DNA of 64,000 nucleotides from DASVUC01 sp038237225 (lineage in GTDB: Bacteria > Planctomycetota > Phycisphaerae > Tepidisphaerales > Tepidisphaeraceae). Position 1 is the stretch's first letter. Each line of letters starts with the position of its first letter. The DNA lies in the NCBI GenBank assembly GCA_038237225.1, contig JBBRYX010000001.1:310001-374000 (forward strand), read 5' to 3'. This document shows, one piece after another, positions 49,740 through 58,944 of this stretch. Under the pieces are notes generated by a model. It searched no databases, was not told where the DNA came from, and saw only the letters and a program-made list of their open reading frames with translations. A program made the translations under genes and the position numbers.

Positions 49740-51473
49740 ATGTCTGAACTTCAACCCGACAACCTGCGGCTGACCGATTTCATGGATGTGCAGACGCTCC
49801 AGGAAATTCAGGACAGCTTCGCATCTGTGGCGAACGTGAAAGCAACCATCACGGATGCTTTGGGAAACGTGCTGACGGAGCCGGCGCCGACGAAAGATTT
49901 CCTTCGGCGGCAGCGCGCCATCGCGGATGCGGAGGAGAATCAGCCCGAGGGCCCGCAGAAAGAAGGCAAGGTTTTTGTCGCGCCGATCACGATTGGCGGG
50001 AAGCGGCTGGGGACGATCCGCATGGCGTCCAACGGCACCACTTTGGGGTTGGACGATGCAAAGCTGGCGAGCCTGGGCGAGAAGTTCGGGATCGACGGGC
50101 GGAAGACCAAGAGCCTGCTGACGCAGGTGCTGCGGAGCCGGAACGTGCGGCCGGCATCGATTCAGTTCCTGTTCATTCTCGCGAACGCGATCGCGCGCTT
50201 GTGTTATCAGGAGTTTCAGCTTCGGCAGCGGATCGCGGAGCTGACGGCGGTTTATGATTTGTCCACGATTCTTGCCGATGCGCGGGACCTTCAAAACGTT
50301 TTGCAGCGCACGGTGCAGTTGGTGTGCGAGGTGATGGAGACGAAGGCGTCGTCGATTCGGCTGGTGGATCAGGAACATGATGAGCTCGTGATCAAAGCGG
50401 TCTACAACTTGTCGCCGGAGTATCAGAGCAAGGGCCCGGTGCGATTGAGCAAGGCGGGGATCGATCTGGTGGCGCTGGGGCCGCAGGGGCATGAGTATGT
50501 GCAGAACATGACGACCGATCCGCGGGTGCAGTATCCGGAGGAGTCGCGCCGCGAGGGGATTAGCTCGATGGTCTCGGCGGGGATGTCGTACAAGGGGAAG
50601 GCGATCGGGGTCTTGCGCGTTTACACGGAACACGAGCAACAATTCAGCTCGTACAAGATCGACCTCTTGAAGTCCGTCGCGGCACAGGCGGCGGCAGCAA
50701 TCGAAAACACCCGGCTCGCTGAAGAAGCGCGCGTGGCGGAAGAGACCGAGCGGCAGCTTGGGATGGCGGCGGAGGTGCAGCAGCGGATGATCCCGCAGAC
50801 GGCGCCGAAGGTGCCGGGGATGGAGCTGGCGAGCGTCTACGTTCCGTGCTTTACGCTGGGCGGCGATCTGTATGACTTCATCAGCTTGCCGGGGAATAAC
50901 ACGGGTCTGGTGATCGCGGATGTTTCCGGCAAGGGTCTGCCCGCGAGCTTGATCATGGCGTCGGTGCGCGCGGCGCTGCGGGCGCAGGTCGACAACGTTT
51001 ACTATCTTTATGAAGTCGTCCGGCGGCTGAATGTGATGCTCTGCCGGGACACGAAAGTCGGGGAGTTCGTCACGCTGTTCTATGGGGTGTATGACGCGAA
51101 CAGTCGCAGGTTGACCTACTGCAATGCGGGGCACCCGCCGCCCATGCTGTTGCGCGATGGGAAGGTGACGGAGTTGCGGACGGACAACATGGTGCTGGGT
51201 GTCAGCGAGAACGAAGAATATCGGCAGAGCGTGATTGACCTGAGGCCGTGCGACACGCTGCTCATCTACACCGACGGCGTGACCGATGCCATGAACTATC
51301 AGCAGGAGATGTTCGGGCGAACGCGGCTGATCCAGGCGTTCGGCAAAGGCGGCGCAACGGCGGAGGAGGTTGCGCAAAACGTGTTGTGGGAACTGCGGAA
51401 GTACGTCGGCCTGTCAAGGCGCAGCGACGATGTCACGATGATCGTGGCGAATCTGGTTTCGAATGCTTCGTAG
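49740..51473 (+). CDS. PocR-GAF-PP2C (SpoIIE-type) phosphatase
   Basis: A 577-residue signalling phosphatase. Residues of about 20-140 resemble a PocR ligand-binding domain (LQEIQDSFASVANVKATITD, although the usual Cys-rich insert is short). A GAF domain follows near 175-330 (LCEVMETKASSIRLVD ... IGVLRVYTEHEQQFSSYKIDLLKSVAAQ). The C-terminus is a PP2C/SpoIIE phosphatase (FTLGGDLYDFI with the Mg-binding Asp, GLVIADVSGKGLPASLIMA, IYTDGVTDAMN, SDDVTMIV). It is a likely switch of the partner-switching (RsbU-like) type, but no anti-sigma kinase or antagonist gene is adjacent. TACAAT at 49693-49698 may be its -10. Confidence 0.88.
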   Translation: MSELQPDNLRLTDFMDVQTLQEIQDSFASVANVKATITDALGNVLTEPAPTKDFLRRQRAIADAEENQPEGPQKEGKVFVAPITIGGKRLGTIRMASNGTTLGLDDAKLASLGEKFGIDGRKTKSLLTQVLRSRNVRPASIQFLFILANAIARLCYQEFQLRQRIAELTAVYDLSTILADARDLQNVLQRTVQLVCEVMETKASSIRLVDQEHDELVIKAVYNLSPEYQSKGPVRLSKAGIDLVALGPQGHEYVQNMTTDPRVQYPEESRREGISSMVSAGMSYKGKAIGVLRVYTEHEQQFSSYKIDLLKSVAAQAAAAIENTRLAEEARVAEETERQLGMAAEVQQRMIPQTAPKVPGMELASVYVPCFTLGGDLYDFISLPGNNTGLVIADVSGKGLPASLIMASVRAALRAQVDNVYYLYEVVRRLNVMLCRDTKVGEFVTLFYGVYDANSRRLTYCNAGHPPPMLLRDGKVTELRTDNMVLGVSENEEYRQSVIDLRPCDTLLIYTDGVTDAMNYQQEMFGRTRLIQAFGKGGATAEEVAQNVLWELRKYVGLSRRSDDVTMIVANLVSNAS

Positions 51474-51548
51474 CACGGGACTTCGGCGAGCTCCCTTCGG
51501 GTCTGCCATCGGCTCTGAGGCTCAGGCTCGAAGAGAGCCTCGATTCGA

Positions 51549-51632
51549 CTGAGAGCGTGTGAACTTTTTCCGTAGCACCGGCATCCTGCCCGTGTTTTGA
51601 ATCGCCAACACGGGCAAGATGCCCGTGCTACG
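51549..51632. repeat. Family C palindromic element, left end and core
   Basis: CTGAGAGCGTGTGAACTTTT matches the left end of 34300-34405, and the CGGGCATCTTGCCCG-like core follows. The right terminal repeat is missing. Confidence 0.65.
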
Positions 51633-51655
51633 AGGGAGGTTGGCCGGCTCAATTC

Positions 51656-51961
51656 TTACTTGCAGGGGATGATGTAGAGCGGTTGTCCGTTGAAGTCCTT
51701 TTTGATCCAGTCTTTGGGGATGTTGGTTCGACGAGTGGAAGGCGCCTTCAGAGCCTTTTGAAGTTGGTCGAGGCTTCTCGCGTTCTGATCGAGACTCTTG
51801 TTGAGATCCTCGAGCCGCTGACGCAGGCGTTGGTTGTCCGCTCGCAGCGCTTCATTTTCCTTCTGCGGATCGGACTGCGTTGCGGGGTTTTGGGATCGGG
51901 AAATCGAAGCAAGACCAAGCACCATCAGGCCAGCGGCGAGAACAATTGTGAATCGGCGCAT
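51656..51961 (-). CDS. Exported coiled-coil protein
   Basis: A 101-residue protein with a signal peptide (VLAAGLMVLGLASISRS) and a heptad-like coiled coil, NEALRADNQRLRQRLEDLNK then SLDQNARSLDQLQKAL, followed by KDWIKKDFNGQPLYIIPCK. The last Cys could form a disulfide. Such small exported coiled coils are common and unnamed in planctomycetes. Confidence 0.65.
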   Translation of the reverse strand: MRRFTIVLAAGLMVLGLASISRSQNPATQSDPQKENEALRADNQRLRQRLEDLNKSLDQNARSLDQLQKALKAPSTRRTNIPKDWIKKDFNGQPLYIIPCK

Positions 51962-52047
51962 GCAGCCTCCGAAAAAGATATCTGCCCTTCCTACCGACGC
52001 TCAGGTATGACTGAAGTTTCAGTGGTTTTCACGCACTTTTTGCTGAC

Positions 52048-53043
52048 TTATCCAAGGGCTCGAAGCAATTCGGCAACGACCTGATCGTGGGCTTGCTGCA
52101 TGGGCACTTCCATCTTCAGCCCGGCTGCCCGGGCGTGTCCTCCGCCTCCAAATTGTTCGGCGAATTTGGCGACATCAAGCTGTCCTTTGCTTCTGAGGCT
52201 GATTCGCACCGGTCCAAAATCCCCCGGCTCGGTGACGAGGACGGAGACCTGAACGGAGCCAACCTGGAGAGGGAGGTTGATCAGGTTCTCGGTGTCGGGG
52301 ACGTTGGCGCGCGTTTCTTGGAAATCTTTTTTATAGACGCGCATCACCGCGAGCCGTCCGTCGGCGAGAAGCTCGAGCGATTGGAGCGCCCGAGCCTGAA
52401 GCGCCACGCGCTCCGGTCGTTCGTTTTGATAGAGAAGCTCATAGAGCCGGATCGTGTCGACGCCTGCTTCCATCAGGTCGGCAGCCATTCGGAGGGTGTG
52501 TGGGCGCGTGTTGGCGAACTGAAACCAGCCGGTGTCGCTGGTGATGGCGAGATAGAGTGCTGTCGCAATGGCCGAGTCGAACGGAATCTTCCAGTGCTCT
52601 AAAAGCTCGGCGACGATTTCTCCGGCGGCAGCGGCTTGCGTATCCACAAGCTTCACATCGGCCCAGGATTCTTGCGTGAGGTGATGATCGACGACGATCT
52701 TGGGCTTGGGCCAGTTCTCAACGCGTTCCTTGAGACCGGGAAGCTGCGACCAGGTGCCGGTATCGACGACGAGGAGCGCGTCGAAGCGTTCGAGGGGGAA
52801 CGGGTCGGGCCAAGCTTGTTCAACGTCGATGAACGGGATCTTGTAGTCGTTGAAGATGAATGCGTACTTGCGCGGGAGGTGGCTGAGGAGAAGCGCTTCG
52901 GCGTCGATGCCGACTTTTTTGAGACCCAGGATGATGGCCGCGACGCTGCCAAGGGCGTCGCCATCGGGTCGCACATGGGTGGTGACCAGGACCCGATGGC
53001 AGGCGCTGAGCTTTTCAATTACGGGTGAATACGGATCTGGCAT
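52048..53043 (-). CDS. nrnA: DHH/DHHA1 bifunctional oligoribonuclease/PAP phosphatase
   Basis: A 331-residue NrnA-like phosphoesterase. The DHH domain has THVRPDGDALGS, VVDTG and VDHH; the DHHA1 domain has GGGGHARAAG. NrnA enzymes remove 2-5-mer RNAs and 3'-phosphoadenosine 5'-phosphate. An upstream frame continues without stop to 53127, adding 28 residues derived from a family B MITE (MVSGPACGARISNGNQAREL); the true start is taken at 53043 because family homology begins there and TATCAT stands 7 bp upstream. Confidence 0.9.
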   Translation of the reverse strand: MPDPYSPVIEKLSACHRVLVTTHVRPDGDALGSVAAIILGLKKVGIDAEALLLSHLPRKYAFIFNDYKIPFIDVEQAWPDPFPLERFDALLVVDTGTWSQLPGLKERVENWPKPKIVVDHHLTQESWADVKLVDTQAAAAGEIVAELLEHWKIPFDSAIATALYLAITSDTGWFQFANTRPHTLRMAADLMEAGVDTIRLYELLYQNERPERVALQARALQSLELLADGRLAVMRVYKKDFQETRANVPDTENLINLPLQVGSVQVSVLVTEPGDFGPVRISLRSKGQLDVAKFAEQFGGGGHARAAGLKMEVPMQQAHDQVVAELLRALG

Positions 53044-53053
53044 GGATGGGATG

Positions 53054-53150
53054 ATAGGGATTCTGTTTAATTCTCGCGCCTGATTCCCGTTCGAAATCCG
53101 CGCCCCGCAAGCGGGGCCGCTAACCAAAGGCGTGGGAATTAAGCGTCCGG
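53054..53150. mobile_element. MITE-like element, family B (copy 5)
   Basis: TAGGGATTCTGTTTAATTCT ... GCCCCGCAAGCGGGGC ... CGTGGGAATTAAGCG. It lies in the 135-bp gap between nrnA and the BrkB gene and is open through in frame with nrnA on the minus strand. Confidence 0.8.
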
Positions 53151-53177
53151 CATAGGTTTTGCCGCGCGGGAGTTGTC

Positions 53178-54197
53178 ATGACCACTGATCCAACGGTTGG
53201 GACTGTGCCAGCGGGGAGTCCCGTGCGGAAACACCATCCGCGCGTTTTGCCTCGGCTGCGCGCGCTGGGGCCCCTGCTGAGCAGGACCGGGATCAAGTGG
53301 TACAACGACAAGGCCATCAAGTTGTCTGCCGCGCTGTCGCTGTACGCGGTGTTGTCGCTGGCGCCGCTGATGGTGATCAGCCTGAAGGTGCTTTCAACAA
53401 TGTTGGGAGAGGAAGCGGCGACGCATCAGGTGCAGCGTCAGATGGAGAACCTGATCGGACATGCGGGCGCGGCGGCGATTGAAGACATGATCCGGCAGGC
53501 TGCCAAACCCTTTGCGGGAATTCGCGCGACGATCATCAGCTCGATCATCCTTTTGTTTTCCTCGAGTGCTGTTTTTGGAGAGCTTCAGGATTCGTTGAAC
53601 ACCATCTGGAATGTGAAGGCGAGGCCGGATCTTTCCTGGTGGACAACCATTCAGAATCGGTTCCTGTCGATGGCGATGGTGTTCGTGATCATGTTTCTGC
53701 TGCTCGTCTCGAACATTATTTCGACGGGGCTGACGGCAGTGTCCCACAAGATTGCGCCCGACGTCGCCGCTTCAGCAATCGCCACGGACTTTCTTCTTTC
53801 CGTCGTCGTGGTGTCGCTGCTGATCACGATGCTTTTTCGATTTTTGCCGGATGTTCGGATCGATTGGCGGGATGTTTTTCTGGGCGCGCTGGTCACGGCG
53901 ATTCTCTTTAAGCTGGGGCAGTATCTGCTTGGGATGTATTTTCGATTTGGCGCGACGACGAGCGCGTATGGCGCGGCGGGATCGTTTGTGGCGGTGCTGC
54001 TGTGGGTTTATTATTCCGGGTGGATCTTGTTTTTCGGCGCGGAGTTTACGTGCGTTTACGCCAAGAGTCGTGGGCGGGGATTTGAGCCCGCGCCGGACGC
54101 GGTGAAGCTTTCCGCGGTCGATCGGGCGACGCAGGGGCTCCCTGCTTCCGCGAGGATTCCCGATCCCGCATCCGCATCAACTCCAGCAAAGCAATAA
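53178..54197 (+). CDS. YihY/BrkB-family membrane protein
   Basis: A 339-residue BrkB (YihY/virulence factor) family protein with six hydrophobic segments. The opening KWYNDKAIKLSAALSLYAVL and later SAVFGELQDSLNTIWNVK and YFRFGATTSAYGAAGSFVAV match the family. Early reports called some members RNase BN, but that activity belongs to another protein; the role is unknown. A Pro/Ala tail of 30 residues follows the last helix. Confidence 0.88.
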   Translation: MTTDPTVGTVPAGSPVRKHHPRVLPRLRALGPLLSRTGIKWYNDKAIKLSAALSLYAVLSLAPLMVISLKVLSTMLGEEAATHQVQRQMENLIGHAGAAAIEDMIRQAAKPFAGIRATIISSIILLFSSSAVFGELQDSLNTIWNVKARPDLSWWTTIQNRFLSMAMVFVIMFLLLVSNIISTGLTAVSHKIAPDVAASAIATDFLLSVVVVSLLITMLFRFLPDVRIDWRDVFLGALVTAILFKLGQYLLGMYFRFGATTSAYGAAGSFVAVLLWVYYSGWILFFGAEFTCVYAKSRGRGFEPAPDAVKLSAVDRATQGLPASARIPDPASASTPAKQ

Positions 54198-54337
54198 TTG
54201 CGCGTTTGACAGCACTAAACTTTCGCGCAAGTCTCGCTTTACTTTCCCGATTTTTCGGCTATCTATACCGGGGATCAGGGTTGTTTCGGGCATTCGCCAA
54301 GCAGGACGCTTTTCTAACGGCACATGGAGGTGCTGAC

Positions 54338-55669
54338 ATGACCACCCGCCATTTCTTTTTTGCTACCGCGTTTTCTATTGCTGCGATCGCTCCCCTGGCC
54401 GCGCCGATTGCGCGTGCCCAGGAGGCGGCGAGCGCAGTTCCCGAAGTCGCCAACGGCAGGCGCAGCTTGATCGGCAAGATCAACTCGAATGCCGTCTACA
54501 TCCGCTCGGGACCGGGCGACAACTATTACCCGACGACGAAGCTGGATCTTGGCGCTGAAGTGACGGTGGTCGGCGAGAAGCCCGAGTGGCTGAAGATCGC
54601 GCCGCCGGAGGGGAGCTTTTCCTACGTCGGTAAGAATTACATCGAGAAGAATGCCGATGGCACCGGCACGGTGATCAAGGAGGAAGTCAACGTCCGAACC
54701 GGCTCGACGCTGAACGCGATGAAGACGTCCATTCAGACGAAGCTCGAACGGGGCGCGAAGGTGCAGATCGTGGATGAGAAGGACGATTATTACCTGATCA
54801 AGCCGCCGGCGGATGCTTACGTTTATGTGAGCAAGCAGTATGTGGATCCGGTTCGCGAGGCGATCGCGCAGCAGCCGGCGGGCGCGGGCACAGGACAAAC
54901 ACCGGTGACCGGCGATCCGAAGCTTCTGCGGGAATCACAGAATTCGGAAATCGCGGGAACCAAGGGTGATGACTCTACTGGCGCCGGCCCGACGACGCTT
55001 CCGACGCGAGAGCAGGTGGCGTCGGCGAGGCCATCGACGCAGCCGAGCGTGGATGTACAGTTTGATACGCTCGAAGCGCAGTTCGCCGCGACGAGCGGGC
55101 AGAAGATTGAAGAGCAGCCGGTGAAGGAGCTTCTGGGATCGTATCAGAAGCTGCTTGCGGATCCGGCGCTGCCGGAGTCGATGAAGCGGGTGGCGGATTT
55201 CCGCGTCCGCGCTCTGACGGCTCGCAACGAGTCGAAGGAACAGATCGCGACGGTGCAGAAGATGCAGGAAGAGGCGAAGAAGCGCCAGGTCGCGCTCAAG
55301 GCCGAGCAGGAAGAAATTGCCCAGCAGATCAAGAAGAACAACGTCACGCTTTATGCCGCGGTCGGCACGCTGCGGACGAGCAGCGTTCAGAACGACAAGA
55401 CCACGCTGTATCGCCTGACCGACCCGGAGACGGGACGAACGGTGGTGTATATCCGCTCGAGCGATCCGAAGTATGCGACGCTGCTCGGGAAGTTTATTGG
55501 CGTGAAGGGTGAGATCACGACCGAGCAGGCGCTGAGCATGAAAGTTGTGAATCCAACCGACGTTGCGGAAGTGGCTCAGACCGAGGTGTTTAAATCCGTT
55601 GGCGCTCAGATCGTCCCGCCGAGCATCCTGCCGCAGGCAGCTCAGCAGGCGAGCACAGGGAATCAGTAA
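54338..55669 (+). CDS. Exported SH3-domain protein
   Basis: A 443-residue exported protein with a signal peptide ending ARAQEA. GGAGG is 7 bp upstream. Two bacterial SH3 (SH3_3) repeats follow: NSNAVYIRSGPGDNYYPT and EEVNVRTGSTLNAMK, each with the V.VR.GP motif. The C-terminal half has a long helix region (EQIATVQKMQEEAKKRQVAL) and a beta part (TVVYIRSSDPKYATLLGKFI). It may bind the cell wall or another envelope partner. A strong terminator ends the transcript. Confidence 0.8.
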   Translation: MTTRHFFFATAFSIAAIAPLAAPIARAQEAASAVPEVANGRRSLIGKINSNAVYIRSGPGDNYYPTTKLDLGAEVTVVGEKPEWLKIAPPEGSFSYVGKNYIEKNADGTGTVIKEEVNVRTGSTLNAMKTSIQTKLERGAKVQIVDEKDDYYLIKPPADAYVYVSKQYVDPVREAIAQQPAGAGTGQTPVTGDPKLLRESQNSEIAGTKGDDSTGAGPTTLPTREQVASARPSTQPSVDVQFDTLEAQFAATSGQKIEEQPVKELLGSYQKLLADPALPESMKRVADFRVRALTARNESKEQIATVQKMQEEAKKRQVALKAEQEEIAQQIKKNNVTLYAAVGTLRTSSVQNDKTTLYRLTDPETGRTVVYIRSSDPKYATLLGKFIGVKGEITTEQALSMKVVNPTDVAEVAQTEVFKSVGAQIVPPSILPQAAQQASTGNQ

Positions 55670-55714
55670 GCTTGTCGAGGGCCCGCCGGGCGGATGAACG
55701 CTCTTGTCGGAACC

Positions 55715-55751
55715 AGACGCCGCGCGACTTATCGCGTGGCGTCTTTTTTTT
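55715..55751 (+). terminator. Rho-independent terminator after the SH3 gene
   Basis: GACGCCGCGCGA-CTTA-TCGCGTGGCGTC (12-bp stem, one G-U) followed by eight T. The stem overlaps the last codons of the convergent methyltransferase gene. Confidence 0.9.
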
Positions 55752-56547
55752 GGGTGAACTCGTAGAGAAAGATTGCCGCGGCGACATGGACATTGAGCGA
55801 GTCGGTGCCGAGCTGCATGGGCATGGTGATTCGGCGATCGCACAAGTTGATGATGCCGGGAGCGAGCCCGTGGCGCTCGCCGCCGAAGAGGAGCGCTTTG
55901 CGGTCAGAAGATCGTGCTTCGCTTAGCGGCTCGGCGTCATCACCGACGACGGTTGCGATCAGCTCAACCTTTCGCTCGTCTCGAAGCCAACGGAGATCGT
56001 TGATGAGGTCTTTCGACTCGACGATGGGGAGGCGGAAGATTTCGCCCATGGAGACGCGGATGGACTGGCGGTAATATGGATTGGCGCAGCGCTCGCCGAG
56101 AATAATTGCCGCTGCGCCGAAACCGGCGGCGATGCGGATAATCATACCGAGGTTTTCGGTGTTGTTGGTTTCGGGGCAGACGACGAGGGTGAGCGGACCT
56201 GTTTCGGGGACGGCGTTTTCGATCATCAGCGGCGGTTTGCGACGTCCGCAGGCGAGAACGCCGGAGTGGAATTTGAAGCCGAGCAATTGGGAAGCGATTT
56301 TTTTCGGCACCACGTAAACGGGTATGCCGGAAGGTGTGATGTTTGCAATTTCATCCGCCTTCTGGGGATAGACGAGCACTGACTCCACCGGATAGTCGCT
56401 CGCGAGCAATCGGCGTACGACTTGCTCGGCCTCTGCGATGAACAGCCCACTTCGCTGCGCGAGGTCGCGATCTTTGACATCGCGATACGGATCGAGCCGC
56501 GGATCGTCGGTGGAATCGATGAATTTCAGGCTGTTTTCGCGCATCAA
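55729..56547 (-). CDS. SpoU/TrmH-family RNA methyltransferase
   Basis: A 272-residue SPOUT enzyme. NTENLGMIIRIAAGFGA is motif 1, FGGERHGLAPG is motif 2, and MPMQLGTDSLNVHVAAAIFLYEF is the knot motif 3. The N-terminal 100 residues form the substrate-binding L30e-like domain (GLFIAEAEQVVRRLLAS). It methylates a 2'-O in tRNA or rRNA; the exact site is not clear. Confidence 0.9.
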   Translation of the reverse strand: MMRENSLKFIDSTDDPRLDPYRDVKDRDLAQRSGLFIAEAEQVVRRLLASDYPVESVLVYPQKADEIANITPSGIPVYVVPKKIASQLLGFKFHSGVLACGRRKPPLMIENAVPETGPLTLVVCPETNNTENLGMIIRIAAGFGAAAIILGERCANPYYRQSIRVSMGEIFRLPIVESKDLINDLRWLRDERKVELIATVVGDDAEPLSEARSSDRKALLFGGERHGLAPGIINLCDRRITMPMQLGTDSLNVHVAAAIFLYEFTQKKDATR

Positions 56548-56788
56548 TTAAGAGGGATACGGGCGCTAAGGCAAGGTGGCTTATACCGCGCTTGGCCGCT
56601 TAGGGTACTGATGCCAGGATGAACACCAGAGACTGAGTCGGAGTGTATGCACCACCGGCCTGACGAACAAAGCACTTGAGTCTATCTTGAAGACCCCAGC
56701 AGCGTATTCATGACACGAGAGCTTCCCGTTCCGTCGCGGCGTTAAAGCTGCTGGAGTGGATTCAACCCGGACCGGTCGGTCGGTCCGG
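56548..56788. other. Intergenic region, nothing recognised
   Basis: 241 bp, between the SPOUT gene start and the end of the anti-sigma gene. No gene, hairpin or repeat copy was seen. Confidence 0.5.
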
Positions 56789-58204
56789 CTACTGAGAAGG
56801 CCGGGCCGTATATCGCGAGCGGTTGCGTGTCCACCATTCTTGCCATGCCGCAGCAGGAGCGGAGTCGCGGGGCGTCTCGGCGCAGCGGTCGGGCGTGAAC
56901 CCCAGTGTTTGACCGGTGAGGCGATTCAGCGCGGTGGCGGCGTGGAAGCGGACCTCGCCGTCGTCATCGGCCAGTAATCGGATCAAGTCCGGAACGAAGG
57001 AGGGCGGCGCCAGGTCGGCCAAAAGCCGCGTCGCGGTGCGGCATTTGTCCCGGTCGGCTTCGGCAGGCGCGGACAAGTGGTCTAAGGCGTATCGAGCGAT
57101 CGGAAACGCCCAGGCTTGGCCGCGGGCGCGAACGTCGTGCTCCACGGGTCCGGGATCGCTCGCGTCCACGTGACCTTTCCGCTCGGCGACGATCCTTGCC
57201 AGCAGAGCGTCGACTCGAGCCAACAATTCCGGATCATCGGCGGGCAGGAGCATCAGCAGGTCATCCAGCCAGCGTGTCGCTTTGACCGGATCGGCGACCG
57301 GCTCGCAGGCATAGCCGCGGGAAGGTTCGGCGCCGCTGCCTGCATTGGCCACACGGAGGGACTCGCCGCCGCGCACGGTAGTCGCCTGGGCAAGGCCATT
57401 CAATTGGGGGCCATTCACTCTGGCGGACCCCGCGACGACGGTGACGGTGGCGGCGTTGGCCGCGCACGCGATGTCGAACTGCGCCGCTGCCCCTCCCCGC
57501 TCTCCGGTCGTCACCTTCGCTTCGCCGGCGGCGATGCGTAGCGGACCTGCGTCGCGCGGGACGGCGGACCACATCTGGCCGCCAGTCAGTTGCACATCCC
57601 GCGCTGCGGTGAAGCGCAGCTCGGTGGACGAGTTGAGACGCAACCGCGATCCGCCTGGCAGCGCCAACTCACACTTGGCCGACTCCGCGGTGCGCACCTT
57701 CGCGCCCGGTTCGAGGCCCGCGCCGGGCGCCATCGGCTGCCAAGGCTGATTTTCGCTGGGACAGGTAAACACTTCACCGGAGGCCAGCGCGAGATGGGCG
57801 ATCGGTTCCGCAAGGTGTCTCGAGCGTTGTGACAGCGTTGCCGGCCGGTCCGTTGATCGTAAGAAGATCACCGCGCCGATGAACCCTGCCGCCGCTGCCG
57901 CGGCAGTCCAGCCGGCCCAGCGCGCCAAACTGCGGCGCCACGGATGTTTCACGGCCCGGCGAGGCGAGGGCGCGAACGCCGACATTTCCTGTGCGACGCG
58001 GCCCGCCAGCGCGACGGCTGTATCGCGTCCGCCCGCGAAGGCGCGCACCATCGCCGCGTCCTGAAGCTCCGCGGCTTCCAGCACCGCGCGGCATGCGGGA
58101 CATCCGGCCAGATGCGCATCGAGCACGGCGTCCTCTGTCGCGGGGATCTCGCCGTCGACCCGCGACGAGATGAGATTGGCAGCTTGTTCGCAGTCCACGG
58201 TCAT
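56789..58204 (-). CDS. Anti-sigma factor with FecR and HEAT domains
   Basis: A 471-residue membrane anti-sigma factor. Residues 1-45 contain a zinc-binding His-x3-Cys-x2-Cys (HLAGCPACR). A transmembrane helix lies near 98-116 (WTAAAAAAGFIGAVIFL). Then come a FecR-like domain (LEPGAKVRTAESAKCELALP, SSTELRFTAARDVQLTGGQM) and HEAT-like C-terminal repeats (LIRLLADDDGEVRFHAATAL) ending with an 'LTGQTLGFTP ... WQEWW' motif. It overlaps the sigma factor by 4 bp. It should hold the ECF sigma factor at the membrane and release it on a periplasmic signal. Confidence 0.87.
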   Translation of the reverse strand: MTVDCEQAANLISSRVDGEIPATEDAVLDAHLAGCPACRAVLEAAELQDAAMVRAFAGGRDTAVALAGRVAQEMSAFAPSPRRAVKHPWRRSLARWAGWTAAAAAAGFIGAVIFLRSTDRPATLSQRSRHLAEPIAHLALASGEVFTCPSENQPWQPMAPGAGLEPGAKVRTAESAKCELALPGGSRLRLNSSTELRFTAARDVQLTGGQMWSAVPRDAGPLRIAAGEAKVTTGERGGAAAQFDIACAANAATVTVVAGSARVNGPQLNGLAQATTVRGGESLRVANAGSGAEPSRGYACEPVADPVKATRWLDDLLMLLPADDPELLARVDALLARIVAERKGHVDASDPGPVEHDVRARGQAWAFPIARYALDHLSAPAEADRDKCRTATRLLADLAPPSFVPDLIRLLADDDGEVRFHAATALNRLTGQTLGFTPDRCAETPRDSAPAAAWQEWWTRNRSRYTARPSQ

Positions 58205-58764
58205 TCCTGTTCCGCCATCATTCGGCTGCGGAGCATCGCGCGGGCCTTGGTCAGGCGGGCGTTGATCGTCGCGGGCGAAACGCCGAGCGCGTCCGCCAGG
58301 TTCTGATACGTGCAGTCCTGGTAATAGTAGAGCATCAAAACCTCGCGATACGCCTGTGGGAGCCGCTCGACCTCGCGCATGAGTTGTTCCGCGCGTTCGC
58401 GCCGGTCGGTGGCGTCTTGATTATCGTCATCTCGCGCCGCGGGGAAGGCGACCGAAGCGGTTGAACCATCGCCATGTGCCATCGCGTCGAGCGAGACTTC
58501 GGTCCGCTGCGCGGACTTGAGCCAGTCGAGGCAGGTCCGCACCGCGATGCCGACGAGCCAGGGGCCGAACTTTTCCGGGTCGGCCAGGGTTGGCAGCGCT
58601 CGGAGCCCACGGAGCAGGGCCTCCTGGGCGAGATCTTCGGCCGCCGCGCGGCCGACGCGGGCGTGACAGACCGCGAGCACGCGCGCGGCCCATCGCCGCG
58701 TGAGCTGACCATACGCCGCCGGCTGCCCTGTGCGCGCCTGGCGGACCCACTCAGCGTCCGTCAC
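58201..58764 (-). CDS. ECF RNA polymerase sigma factor
   Basis: A 187-residue ECF (sigma70) factor. Region 2 has AEDLAQEALLRGLRALPTL (the DLxQEx core), and region 4 has LPQAYREVLMLYYYQDCTYQ and ATINARLTKARAMLRSRM. The start is GTG at 58764, 7 bp after GGAGG (a TTG at 58767 is also possible). The anti-sigma gene overlaps its end. The exported HEWGTFT-protein gene is divergent and 214 bp away; it may be the main target. Confidence 0.92.
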   Translation of the reverse strand: MTDAEWVRQARTGQPAAYGQLTRRWAARVLAVCHARVGRAAAEDLAQEALLRGLRALPTLADPEKFGPWLVGIAVRTCLDWLKSAQRTEVSLDAMAHGDGSTASVAFPAARDDDNQDATDRRERAEQLMREVERLPQAYREVLMLYYYQDCTYQNLADALGVSPATINARLTKARAMLRSRMMAEQE

Positions 58765-58944
58765 CAACCGACCTCCAGACCCCGCGGGCGACCCCGCGAG
58801 CGTTCTTCACTTATTCAGTAGAACGGCACGACCAATGTAATACGCCCGCCCGCATTTTCGGTCGTCGCGGAATTATCCGTAGACGCGGTATTGGTTTCCG
58901 GCCTCCAGTCTACTTCACCGGCAGGGAACATTGGTTGCCATCAC

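Noticed and set aside
49692..51377. A 561-codon minus-strand frame
   Set aside because: It is the antisense shadow of the PocR-GAF-PP2C gene, Arg- and His-rich.
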